NCBI GenBank assembly: GCA_964346145.1 | Contig: CAYFTL010000003.1 | Location: 1 to 64,000 of the forward strand | Direction of reading: 5' to 3' | Length of the DNA stretch: 64,000 nt | Source: CAYFTL01 sp964346145 | GTDB lineage: Bacteria; Bacillota; Clostridia; Christensenellales; Aristaeellaceae | Shown here: positions 53,343 to 61,303 of the stretch, in pieces | How the letters are laid out: every line of letters begins with the position of its first letter | How positions within the stretch are numbered: position 1 is the first letter of the stretch | Translations under genes and position numbers: made by a program | The notes under the pieces: model-generated | What the model was told of the DNA's origin: nothing | Databases searched by the model: none | The model's input: only the letters and a program-made list of their open reading frames with translations

Positions 53343-54020
53343 ATGAATCTTATATGTAAGGGAAAGACAAAAGATGTTTACGATCTGGAAAACGGAACCT
53401 ATCTTCTAAAGTTTAAGGATGACGCGACTGTCGACTCGGAAGGCAACCTGGATCCCGGCGGAAATGCTGTTGGAGCATCCATCGAAGGACTTGGAAAGGC
53501 TGCCTTGCATCTATCTAAGTATTATTTTGAGAAAATTAATGCTGCCGGCGTATTCACCCATTACATTAGCTGCGATCTAGATGCAACCACTATGACTGTG
53601 CGCCCGGCGACGGTTATCGGTAAAGGCTTGGAGGTCATCTGCCGGCTCAAGGCTGTGGGCAGTTTTCTGCGGCGTTATGGCGACTATTGCACGGAAGGGC
53701 AAGATTTGGACTCTTTGGTTGAGATCAGCCTAAAGGATAACGAGCGTGGTGATCCTTTTATTACGCGGGAAACCTTGGAAATGTTGGGCATCCTCAGTTC
53801 TGCCGAATACGATGATCTGGTAGTTCGCGCTAAAGAGATCACCGCTATAATTCGCGATGATTTGGCCGATAAAGGCTTGTCATTGTATGATATCAAATTT
53901 GAATTTGGCCGGATTGATGGCAAAGTTGCACTGATTGACGAGTTCTCTTGGGGAATTATGCGCGTTTACAAAGACGGAAAATGGCTGCAACCCTTTGAGT
54001 TGAGCCAGTACTTCGCGTAG
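53343..54020 (+). CDS. purC: SAICAR synthetase
   Basis: 225 residues, a little shorter than the usual 235. KGKTKDVYDLENGTYLLKFKDD is the ATP-binding start, followed by VRPATVIGKGLEVICR and GDPFIT; IDEFSWGIMRV holds the conserved metal/ATP motif. It joins CAIR and aspartate in purine synthesis. The gene stands alone here, with no other pur gene in the window, which is unusual because purC is commonly in the pur operon. AAGGAAGAAAGG precedes ATG 53343. Ends at a strong terminator. Confidence 0.96.
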   Translation: MNLICKGKTKDVYDLENGTYLLKFKDDATVDSEGNLDPGGNAVGASIEGLGKAALHLSKYYFEKINAAGVFTHYISCDLDATTMTVRPATVIGKGLEVICRLKAVGSFLRRYGDYCTEGQDLDSLVEISLKDNERGDPFITRETLEMLGILSSAEYDDLVVRAKEITAIIRDDLADKGLSLYDIKFEFGRIDGKVALIDEFSWGIMRVYKDGKWLQPFELSQYFA

Positions 54021-54051
54021 TATAATATAATTTAGGGTAGCATAGAGAAAG

Positions 54052-54092
54052 ATGCTCCGGCTTGCGATTGTGATCAAGCTGGAGCATTTTTT
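54052..54092. terminator. Terminator after purC
   Basis: ATGCTCCGGCTTG pairs with CAAGCTGGAGCAT (one G-U/mismatch) around a 10-base loop, followed by TTTTT. Between convergent genes. Confidence 0.9.
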
Positions 54093-54097
54093 GCGGT

Positions 54098-54835
54098 TTA
54101 AATTTTCGTTGCTGTAATGATCGACAAGGTGAGCAGGTTGGTATCATCGGCCGCCAACATCTCGTCGTCGTTAAAATCATAAAGCTTGCGAGCGATTACA
54201 GCCCATTCTTGCCAAATTTCCCGCGCATTTTGTAGATCATACGAAGTCTCTACCGTGGCCAATCCGTCTTTTTCCAAATGTGTTCTCCACCATAGGGATG
54301 TTTTAAAAGTGGCAAAAGCGTCTTGCTTATCTTGCCAAATGTCCTGCATCTTTTCTGGAATATTTGTGTCGATCTCCCGAGTTATGCCGGGCATAGCGAA
54401 ACCAAATTGTCCGCCTTGTTTAACCAAAGGCGCATAATGCTCGGTGAAATAGGTATCGTCGCACCCGTAGTAATGATAGCTGTCTATCGAGATGGCGGCA
54501 TCAAAAAAGTTGTGGGCGTAGGGGAGATTGTGGGCTTCAGCGTGCATCGGCACAATCAAATCTTGTAGATTTGCCGCGCCAAACCGTTCCCAGTTTTCGC
54601 TGGCCGGGATCCATAGATCGTTTGCGAACACAGTGACTCTAAATTCGCGGGCCAAAAAAATGGATGTGAGTCCTTTGCCGCACCCCATATCCAGCACACG
54701 CATGCCCGGGCGAAGGCTTAGGTGGGAACATACCTCTTCCAACAGGTATAATGCATTCGGTCCCATCAGGTTTTCTTCCACAAGCTTTGAGTCGTATTTG
54801 CCGGCTAAGGGGTAGTTTTTTATGTGATTTTTCAT
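54098..54835 (-). CDS. SAM-dependent class I methyltransferase
   Basis: 245 residues. SAM-binding motif I VLDMGCGKGLTSIFL at about 47-61, motif II acidic end VTVFANDLW, and DAAISIDSYHYYG as motif IV region. Substrate group not evident; similar proteins are annotated generically. AAAAGGAG precedes ATG 54835. It lies 13 bases after the ApbE gene on the same strand and may be co-transcribed. Confidence 0.9.
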   Translation of the reverse strand: MKNHIKNYPLAGKYDSKLVEENLMGPNALYLLEEVCSHLSLRPGMRVLDMGCGKGLTSIFLAREFRVTVFANDLWIPASENWERFGAANLQDLIVPMHAEAHNLPYAHNFFDAAISIDSYHYYGCDDTYFTEHYAPLVKQGGQFGFAMPGITREIDTNIPEKMQDIWQDKQDAFATFKTSLWWRTHLEKDGLATVETSYDLQNAREIWQEWAVIARKLYDFNDDEMLAADDTNLLTLSIITATKI

Positions 54836-54848
54836 AGCGAGGCTCCTT

Positions 54849-55892
54849 TTATTTGGTGGGATGCAAGGCGGCTATGCCGCTGGATTTTGTGATATTTCCA
54901 TTGAGGTCAATCCAAACCGCTTCTGCATCCTTAAATTTGGCAAGACAAGCTTGTCCATCTTCCAAGTTCATATTAAACAGTGCGGTGGACAGGGCATCAG
55001 CTACGGCAGAATCTTCAGAAACCACGCTGACCGAGCTAAAAAACTCTGCAGGCATTAGTGTATCCGGATTAATAATGTGATGATAACGCTTACCTTCCAC
55101 GGTATAGTAGCGTTGGTAGGAGCCGCTGGATACTAAAGCAGCGTTGCTCAGCTTAAGCTGCATGATCGGATCCTCCTCGGCATCCGGATCGGGATTTTGT
55201 ATGCCCACATTCCATGGCGTATCATCCGGTTTTGGGTTTAGCGTGCATACGTTTCCGCCTACGTTCAATATATAAGATGTACAGCCATTGGCTAGCGCGA
55301 ATTCAGCTACCTTTTGTGCGGCATATCCTTTGGCGATGGCACCGACATCTAGTTGCATATCGGGATCGCGCAAAAAAACGGTGCTGTTGACTCGATCAAT
55401 TTCGATTTGGCTGATGTCGGTGTGCGATGCGGCCGCCTTGAGCTCGTCCATCGGCGGCAAGCTTGCCTTTTCGGGATTTTCTATGCCGAAATCTCTGTAA
55501 TCATGCCATATGTTCAGCACACTGCCTAGAGCGATATTCATATATCCATCGGTTTTGTGGTATAGTTCGATCGACAGCTCAATCAAATCAAGCAGCTCGG
55601 GCTCTACCTCAACGGGGTGTAAGCCGGCTGAATCGTTTATGGTTTTGATATTTGCAATGCCATCATAACTTTCGTATTTATCAAAAAGTTTATGATATTG
55701 ATAAAGCTCATCATAAATTTTTTGCGCATTTTGTTTGAATTCTTCTTCCGACTTGGCGTAACCGGTGATGGTGGTTACGGTGTCGAATACATTTAAAAAG
55801 CTGGCGTTAAAACGCTTAAGCGGCTGGGTACAACCGCTTAAGCACAATAACAGCACAACCAGGGCAATCACGGTTGATACAGTTTTTCTCAT
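54849..55892 (-). CDS. apbE: FAD:protein FMN transferase (ApbE), lipoprotein
   Basis: 347 residues. Signal peptide with lipobox LSGC, Cys21 being the lipidated residue, so it is anchored outside the membrane. ApbE core: FDTVTTITGYAK, LDVGAIAKGYAAQ and the magnesium/FAD region, SYILNVGGNVC, HHIINPDTLMPAEF and DALSTALFNM. ApbE attaches FMN to a Thr or Ser of proteins exported to the cell surface. The next gene upstream (55953) encodes an exported two-repeat protein, a candidate substrate. No RnfG/NqrC-like protein is in the window. Confidence 0.95.
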   Translation of the reverse strand: MRKTVSTVIALVVLLLCLSGCTQPLKRFNASFLNVFDTVTTITGYAKSEEEFKQNAQKIYDELYQYHKLFDKYESYDGIANIKTINDSAGLHPVEVEPELLDLIELSIELYHKTDGYMNIALGSVLNIWHDYRDFGIENPEKASLPPMDELKAAASHTDISQIEIDRVNSTVFLRDPDMQLDVGAIAKGYAAQKVAEFALANGCTSYILNVGGNVCTLNPKPDDTPWNVGIQNPDPDAEEDPIMQLKLSNAALVSSGSYQRYYTVEGKRYHHIINPDTLMPAEFFSSVSVVSEDSAVADALSTALFNMNLEDGQACLAKFKDAEAVWIDLNGNITKSSGIAALHPTK

Positions 55893-55908
55893 AAACCTTA
55901 CTCCAAAG

Positions 55909-55940
55909 AAAAACAGGGATGAATCTCCATCCCTGTTTTT
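55909..55940 (-). terminator. Terminator between the repeat protein and apbE
   Basis: AACAGGGATG and CATCCCTGTT with flanking A/T runs, 6-base loop. Probably partial, leaving less apbE than repeat-protein message, if they share a promoter. Confidence 0.8.
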
Positions 55941-55952
55941 TGTTAGTAAAAC

Positions 55953-56966
55953 TTAGGCTGCATTGGCAATAGCTTTTGCGACGGCACTTTGGAAGTCGCC
56001 GATTTTGATGGTGACCGAGGCGGACAGATCGGCGTCGGTGGGTACGCCTTCTTCGCTCACTGCAATTCCCGCAATATCTTCAGCGGTTTTGCCGATGGCG
56101 TATTCAGCGAAAGCGGCCGCCTGCTCAAACCATTCTTTGCCGATACCGGAAGCTTTGGCCATGCCATAGTCGGCACCCAGCTCGTTCTTGCTTGGAGCTG
56201 CAAAATCGTCCAGGCTTGTGGTAACCTTGCCGGAAGCATCAAAGGCGATTTTTGCCTGGGTTGCATCCAGAGCCATGCCCAGCACACTGCCATTTTCATC
56301 TATAGCCACAGCAACAAAGGTGGAATAGGAGGAAACTGCACCTTCGGCTTCAGTTGTTGCATCGGTGGAACCGGACAGATCGTTTACGGTGCCGATTCCG
56401 ACTTTGCCTTGGGTTGCGAAGGGAGTAGAGGCTTGTGCATTTTCCATAGCTTTAACGATCAGGTCTTTGTAATCGCCAATTTTGATGGTGACCGAGGCCG
56501 AAAGGTCGGCATCGGCGGGTGCGCCTTCTTCGTTTATTGCGATGCCTTGGATATCTTCGGCGGTTTTGCCGACCACATACTGTTCTAAGGCATCAATTTG
56601 CTCAAACCATTCTTTGCCAATGCCGGAAGCTTTGGCCATGCCATAGTCGGTACCCAACTCATCTTTGGTTTGAGGAGCTGGGTTTGCAATGTTTAGTTTG
56701 CCTTCTGCCGAGAATTGGGCAGTGTTTTGTGCGGCATCGATTGCAACGTCTGCAATTTTGCCTTCGCCATCAACGAGCACTGCAGCGACTACAGAGTTGA
56801 CTTGTGCCTGACCTTCGGCTTCAGCCGATGCATCGGAAGCGGAAGCCGATGTAATCACGGCCAAGCCCATTTTGTACTCGGTTGTCGCTTCTTGGGCAAA
56901 AGCTGATGGAGTAAGAGCGAATGCCAACATCAATAGTGCCACCATTAGGGAAGTGATTTTTTTCAT
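55953..56966 (-). CDS. Exported protein with two ~155-residue tandem repeats
   Basis: 337 residues with a signal peptide ending at about AFA (24), no lipobox. Two repeats, about 30-185 and 190-337, share YGMAKASGIGKEWFEQ (108-123 and 267-282), a VGKTAEDI/IGKTAEDI segment and DADLSASVTIKIGD (152-165 and 311-324). The last motif weakly recalls the Asp...Ser-Gly-Ala-Thr flavinylation motif of FMN-binding proteins, and the protein precedes ApbE, so it may be a two-flavin carrier at the surface. That is inference. ATG 56966 lies behind AGGAGGTTTTTTAC. I do not recognise an annotated family. Confidence 0.85.
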   Translation of the reverse strand: MKKITSLMVALLMLAFALTPSAFAQEATTEYKMGLAVITSASASDASAEAEGQAQVNSVVAAVLVDGEGKIADVAIDAAQNTAQFSAEGKLNIANPAPQTKDELGTDYGMAKASGIGKEWFEQIDALEQYVVGKTAEDIQGIAINEEGAPADADLSASVTIKIGDYKDLIVKAMENAQASTPFATQGKVGIGTVNDLSGSTDATTEAEGAVSSYSTFVAVAIDENGSVLGMALDATQAKIAFDASGKVTTSLDDFAAPSKNELGADYGMAKASGIGKEWFEQAAAFAEYAIGKTAEDIAGIAVSEEGVPTDADLSASVTIKIGDFQSAVAKAIANAA

Positions 56967-57137
56967 AGTAAAAAACCTCCTGTTGTTAGATCATTGTACG
57001 ATTGATCGTTTTAAATATTTACCCGTAGTTGATTTTACTGAAACGCCAATATAGCCTTTGGGAAGCGAAATATTTGAATTGCGCCGCTGCATTAAAGCTA
57101 AATGACGTTACAATGAATTGAAATTTGCGGGGTATAA

Positions 57138-57175
57138 TGCCCTCCTAAAAATGACAAGCATTTATGAGGAGGGCA
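57138..57175. terminator. Hairpin between the oxidoreductase and repeat-protein genes
   Basis: TGCCCTCCT pairs with AGGAGGGCA, with an AAATG/CATTT inner pairing. No strong T-run. TATAAT overlaps it at 57133-57138 but without a -35 match. Confidence 0.6.
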
Positions 57176-57201
57176 CTGTGCAAAGCGGTGGGGCAATATG
57201 G

Positions 57202-58182
57202 TTAGAAGGTTATCTCACGCTTTTCACGGTCCGCGATGTACGCATTTTCCATCAGTTCGGTTAGGTCACGCCCTTCTTGCGTGCCAAAGCGAATCGGCGC
57301 ATCGTGCAGAATGCTGTCTACCCATTGTTGAATGGGGTTAGGCAAATCTGCAGGAAGTTTGGGGGTTATCCAACCACCCTCAACAAATTGTTCGGTTTTC
57401 TTGGTTTTGATTTTAATTTCGTCGTCGGCGCACAAAATGACGCCTTCGGTGCCGTATACTTCGAAAATGCGTGGAGTCATGGGGGAAACCAAGCTGGTTT
57501 CAGAAAGCGCCACTGCTTTGTTTTCGAATTCGATGGTGCAGATGGCATTGTCTTCAACGGGACGGTCGGTAAAGTTGTTGAAGGTGGATTGGATCCGTTT
57601 GGGCTTGCCCAACATCCAGCGGGACAGATACATCGGATGGGCTCCCAAGTCCATCATGGCACCGCCGCCTGTGGTTTCAGGGTCATACCAGTAATCGGGC
57701 AACCAGCCGGCCAAAGCACCATCGTGGCAGTTGCGAACGCGCAGCAACGTAATCGTGCCCAGCACGCCGCTTTCGATCGCTTCTTTGATGAACAGATTGC
57801 GCCCTTCGCAGCGCTGCGGGAAAGAGATGGTGAACTTTACGCCGTTGCGCTCAATCGCTTCAATAATTTCGTCGCAATCGGCCACGGTCAGTGCCATAAC
57901 CTTTTCGGTGAAAATGTGTTTTTTGGCGTTTGCGGCTTTGATCATGACTTCTTTGTGCATATTGGTTGGGGTGTCAATCAGCACTGCATCCACGTCGTTG
58001 CGCGCCAGCAACTGATCTAGATCGCCTTCAAAGGGAACACCCAGTTCATCGGCCCAAGCTTTGCCGCGGGCGGCGTCTTCGTCCCACACACAGCTTATAC
58101 AAGCGCCTTCAATGCCCTGGACGATTTGGGCATAACCTTTTGCGTGCACGTGCCACTGGCTTAACATTGCGATTCGTAGCAT
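57202..58182 (-). CDS. Gfo/Idh/MocA-family sugar oxidoreductase
   Basis: 326 residues. N-terminal Rossmann fold with the strand-turn start MLRIAMLSQWHVHAKGY, the EKV in IFTEKVMAL in place of the usual EKP, followed by the C-terminal beta domain with GGGAMMDLGAHPMYLSRWM, in which Asp and His act on the sugar hydroxyl. The loop at the first turn (SQWHVHAKG) differs from the common GxGxxG, so cofactor binding is unusual but typical of some family branches. It oxidises or reduces sugars or inositols with NAD(P). AGGAGGGT precedes ATG 58182. Transcribed alone. Confidence 0.92.
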   Translation of the reverse strand: MLRIAMLSQWHVHAKGYAQIVQGIEGACISCVWDEDAARGKAWADELGVPFEGDLDQLLARNDVDAVLIDTPTNMHKEVMIKAANAKKHIFTEKVMALTVADCDEIIEAIERNGVKFTISFPQRCEGRNLFIKEAIESGVLGTITLLRVRNCHDGALAGWLPDYWYDPETTGGGAMMDLGAHPMYLSRWMLGKPKRIQSTFNNFTDRPVEDNAICTIEFENKAVALSETSLVSPMTPRIFEVYGTEGVILCADDEIKIKTKKTEQFVEGGWITPKLPADLPNPIQQWVDSILHDAPIRFGTQEGRDLTELMENAYIADREKREITF

Positions 58183-58306
58183 TTTAGAAACCCTCCTAAA
58201 AAATGTTTGGATCCGGCTGTATTATAGCGCAATCCCTATATGAAAACAATATTTTCCGAACATGTTTATGAGAACAACTGTTGATGTGCTGCAATCAGCT
58301 CACGTC

Positions 58307-60358
58307 TTATGTTTTCTCCTTGATTTTTACAAGCACCAGTGCACTGCGGCAGGGGATATAACACGGGAAACCAACGCCGCGTTTGGGATCTTGCTGTGCA
58401 ACATATTGTGTGGCATGATCGATCCGACTTTGTCCACCGAATTCCGATTGGTCGCTGTCAAAAATCACTTGATACTTTCCTAGGCCTTCAATATGGGCAG
58501 GCACAAAAAAATCGGTGTAAGATTGTGTGGCGTGAAAATTAAATATAAAAATTAGGCTGCCCTTGAAAAAAGCGAGAGTTTTTTGCTGTTGACCAATCCA
58601 AAGATTCTGAAGATCTTTTTTGTTGAGCAGCCTGTGCTTGCGCACAAATTTAAGCATTGAACGGTCAAAGTTGTAGAGCCATTCGTATTTTAAATAGCCG
58701 TTTGTGGCCAGCGACCATTGGCGGCGCGCATATTGATAGCTCCAGTTGTTGCCTTCCCGGGGGAAATCAATCCACTCTGGATGGCCGAACTCGTTACCCA
58801 TAAAGTTGAGATATCCTTCGCCTGCCAAGCATAAGGTGCTAAAGCGGATGAGTTTGTGTAGCGCAATTGCGCGATCCAGTGTTAGGCTGTGGTATTCCTT
58901 ATCCATGCCGGTATACATTTCCGAGTCGGCCAGGCGAAAAATAATGGTTTTGTCCCCTACCAGAGCCTGGTCATGGCTTTCGGCATAACCGATATTTTTT
59001 TCTTTAGGGCGCCTCGTGGTCAACTCATGCCACATGCGGTGCATATCCCATTGATCATCGCTGTGTTTGGTGAGCATATTCACCCAAAAATCGGGGACGC
59101 CCATGCCCAAACGATAATTAAAACCGATGCCGCCATAGCGCACAGGCAAGGCCATACCGGGCATGCCGCTCATATCTTCTGCAATAGCTATTCCCTGGGG
59201 TTTTACCGAATGGATTAGCTCGGTTGCCAGCTGCAGGTAAGTGATCGCGTCGATGTTGGTGTTGGGGCTAAAGTATTTTTCGTAACTGTCGAAATCGGTG
59301 CCCAATCCATGGTCGTAATATAGCATGGAGGTTACTCCATCAAAACGAAAACCGTCAAAATGATATTCTTCCAGCCAAAACTTTATGTTGGATAGCAGGA
59401 AATGTAGCACCTCGTGCTTGCCATAGTTAAACAAGCGAGAATCCCAGACCGGATGCTCGCCGCGGGCATCGCTAAAGGAAAACTGTTCCGCAGTGCCGTC
59501 GAAAGCATGAATACCTTCCGCCGTGTTTTTGGATGCATGGGAGTGCACCAAATCCAACAGCACGGCGATCCCCATTTCGTGCGCTGTGTTGATAAGGTTT
59601 TTTAAGTCGTCCGGAGTGCCATACCAGGAAGATGCCGCAAAGAAGTTGGTGACCTGGTAACCGAAGGAGGCATAATAGGGGTGTTCCTGAATGGCCATCA
59701 GCTGTATTGCGTTGTAACCCGATTGTTTCACCCAGGGGAGAATTTTTTCGGTAAATTCTTTGTAGCTGCCGATACCTGCCTTTTCCTGTGCCATTCCAAT
59801 ATGAGCTTCATAGATGAATAATGGTTTATTTTTGGCGCAATTGAAGTGCTCATCGGTCCAGGGGAAGGCCCGGGAAGTCCAAATTTGGCCATTGAACATA
59901 TGGGTTTTGGGATCCTGTACGGCTCTGCGTATATAGAGCGGGATTCGGTCGCGCTTGATCCCAGAAGTTTCAGTGACCTGCACTTTGACCAAACTTTTGT
60001 GTTTGATCGTTCGCAAACCGGGGATAAATATCTCCCAAACCCCACTTTCTTTTTTGCTTAAGGGATGAGATTCCCGATTCCAGCCGTTAAAATCCCCAAT
60101 CAAGTGCAACGCTTGGGCGGCTGGTGCCCATTCGCGGTACATCCAGCCTCCCTTAACCTTATGAAAGCCATAGTACATATAGCCATTGGCAAAATCGGCA
60201 AGATTGCCATCTTTGTGTAGCAGCGCTTGACGCGTTTGAATATATCGATCCATGCGCATACCAATGTCGGCATGGTAAGGTTCCAAGTAAGGATCGATGT
60301 CCATAATTCGATAAGTTTTGGACGTTTTTCGAGAAGAAACAGGTGATTTTCTTACCAC
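58307..60358 (-). CDS. glgB: 1,4-alpha-glucan branching enzyme, GH13 (eukaryote-like type)
   Basis: 683 residues from GTG 60358, seven bases behind GGAGG; the open frame to 60448 lacks a ribosome site. CBM48 at about 60-160 (MYREWAPAAQALHLIGDFN), then a GH13 barrel: DLVHSHASKNT, DGFRFDGVTSMLYYDHG with the nucleophile Asp, AIAEDMSGMP with the acid Glu, and AESHDQALVGDKT. Arrangement follows the GH13_8 subgroup shared with eukaryotic GBE1. It makes alpha-1,6 branches in glycogen. No glgA, glgC or glgP nearby. Confidence 0.94.
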   Translation of the reverse strand: MVRKSPVSSRKTSKTYRIMDIDPYLEPYHADIGMRMDRYIQTRQALLHKDGNLADFANGYMYYGFHKVKGGWMYREWAPAAQALHLIGDFNGWNRESHPLSKKESGVWEIFIPGLRTIKHKSLVKVQVTETSGIKRDRIPLYIRRAVQDPKTHMFNGQIWTSRAFPWTDEHFNCAKNKPLFIYEAHIGMAQEKAGIGSYKEFTEKILPWVKQSGYNAIQLMAIQEHPYYASFGYQVTNFFAASSWYGTPDDLKNLINTAHEMGIAVLLDLVHSHASKNTAEGIHAFDGTAEQFSFSDARGEHPVWDSRLFNYGKHEVLHFLLSNIKFWLEEYHFDGFRFDGVTSMLYYDHGLGTDFDSYEKYFSPNTNIDAITYLQLATELIHSVKPQGIAIAEDMSGMPGMALPVRYGGIGFNYRLGMGVPDFWVNMLTKHSDDQWDMHRMWHELTTRRPKEKNIGYAESHDQALVGDKTIIFRLADSEMYTGMDKEYHSLTLDRAIALHKLIRFSTLCLAGEGYLNFMGNEFGHPEWIDFPREGNNWSYQYARRQWSLATNGYLKYEWLYNFDRSMLKFVRKHRLLNKKDLQNLWIGQQQKTLAFFKGSLIFIFNFHATQSYTDFFVPAHIEGLGKYQVIFDSDQSEFGGQSRIDHATQYVAQQDPKRGVGFPCYIPCRSALVLVKIKEKT

Positions 60359-60482
60359 AATTACACCTCCACTATGTATTTTTGTTGTGGAATTGTTAAA
60401 ATCATTATAGCGTAAAAATAAGCGAGCGGCAATGTGTAATGTAGGCATAAAAGAAATATGCGCAAATAAAGTTTGCGTGTTG

Positions 60483-60511
60483 TTGCTTCTTTTCTCCCAT
60501 GGTAGTATAAT
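60483..60511 (+). promoter_or_regulatory. Promoter of folT
   Basis: TTGCTT (60483-60488), 17 bases, TATAAT (60506-60511), about 20 bases before the riboswitch. Confidence 0.7.
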
Positions 60512-60532
60512 AAAACAAACAAGATTCGTATA

Positions 60533-60673
60533 GGCAGGTTAGGCATAAACGCGTTAAGTGTTCAAGCACAGAGAGCTGGCTTGGAACGAAAAAGGGCGAC
60601 CTTTGCGGTGTTTATGCTGGGTCTCACTGCCGATTGCGGCACCTCTACGAATATGTAAAAACATAGGGGGTGC
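60533..60673 (+). promoter_or_regulatory. THF (tetrahydrofolate) riboswitch with Shine-Dalgarno sequestration
   Basis: GGCAG (60533-60537) pairs with CTGCC (60627-60631); CATAAAC with GTTTATG; the conserved core GCGTTAAGTG follows; GTTCAAGC with GCTTGGAAC form P3; AAAGG-GCGA-CCTTT forms a small hairpin followed by GCGGTG. This matches the folT-type THF riboswitch of Firmicutes. Downstream, GCACCTCT (60639-60646) can pair with AGGGGGTGC (60665-60673), which includes the ribosome site of folT, so ligand binding should switch translation. Confidence 0.93.
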
Positions 60674-60680
60674 TTTTATT

Positions 60681-61247
60681 GTGGAAAAAATCAAATTAAT
60701 GAATCAGTTTCGATCGTCTGCAAAAAGTTTTAGGTCCAGCAAAACGATTACAATAGCGGCTATGATGCTCGCCCTACAGGTGGCACTCGGCGTACTCACG
60801 GGGATTCAAGTAACGCCATATTTAAAAATAAGCTTTGGTTACTTGGCCACCGTCGCAACCGCTTACTTTATGGGCCCTGTGGTGGCCATGGCCAATGCAG
60901 CTCTTGCCGACATATTGCTTACCCTTCTAAAGCCCACAGGCCCGTTTTTTCCCGGATTTACCTTAAGCGCTTTACTCGGTGGGTTGGTATACGGGATCGC
61001 CTTTTACAGGCACAACGTAGGGCTTAAGCATATCCTTATCGCAAAACTCGTGATAGATGTGGTGGTTAATCTGGGTTTAAACACCCTTTGGATTCAAATG
61101 ATGGGGGGAAAGGCATTTCTGATTGTGTTGCCCGCACGCGCCCTGAAAAATCTGATTCAATATCCGATAGACGTAGCCCTGATGTTGCCTTTGTTTAAGG
61201 CAATGCAGCAAGTCATTGCGAAGGGTAAGTTTAAACGGCTGATTTGA
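60681..61247 (+). CDS. folT: ECF transporter S component, folate-specific
   Basis: 188 residues from GTG 60681, ten bases behind GGGGG; ATG 60699 is the alternative. Six hydrophobic helices; ITIAAMMLALQVALGVL and GALADILL-type segment (ANAALADILLTLLKPTG) with FFPGFTLSALLGGLVYG are typical of the FolT family. Binds folate outside and joins a shared EcfAA'T module encoded elsewhere. The THF riboswitch just upstream independently confirms the substrate. Frames upstream of 60681 run through the riboswitch and are not coding. Confidence 0.94.
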   Translation: MEKIKLMNQFRSSAKSFRSSKTITIAAMMLALQVALGVLTGIQVTPYLKISFGYLATVATAYFMGPVVAMANAALADILLTLLKPTGPFFPGFTLSALLGGLVYGIAFYRHNVGLKHILIAKLVIDVVVNLGLNTLWIQMMGGKAFLIVLPARALKNLIQYPIDVALMLPLFKAMQQVIAKGKFKRLI

Positions 61248-61250
61248 AAT

Positions 61251-61294
61251 AAAAAAGAGATGGCTCACAGTATGTTGAGCCATCTCTTTTTTTA
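61251..61294. terminator. Bidirectional terminator
   Basis: Stem AGAGATGGCTCA / TGAGCCATCTCT within A- and T-runs, 8-base loop; ends folT and the convergent isomerase gene. Confidence 0.92.
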
Positions 61295-61303
61295 TTTTAT
61301 TAT

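Noticed and set aside
57277..58020. 247-codon plus-strand frame
   Set aside because: Antisense shadow of the Gfo/Idh/MocA oxidoreductase gene.
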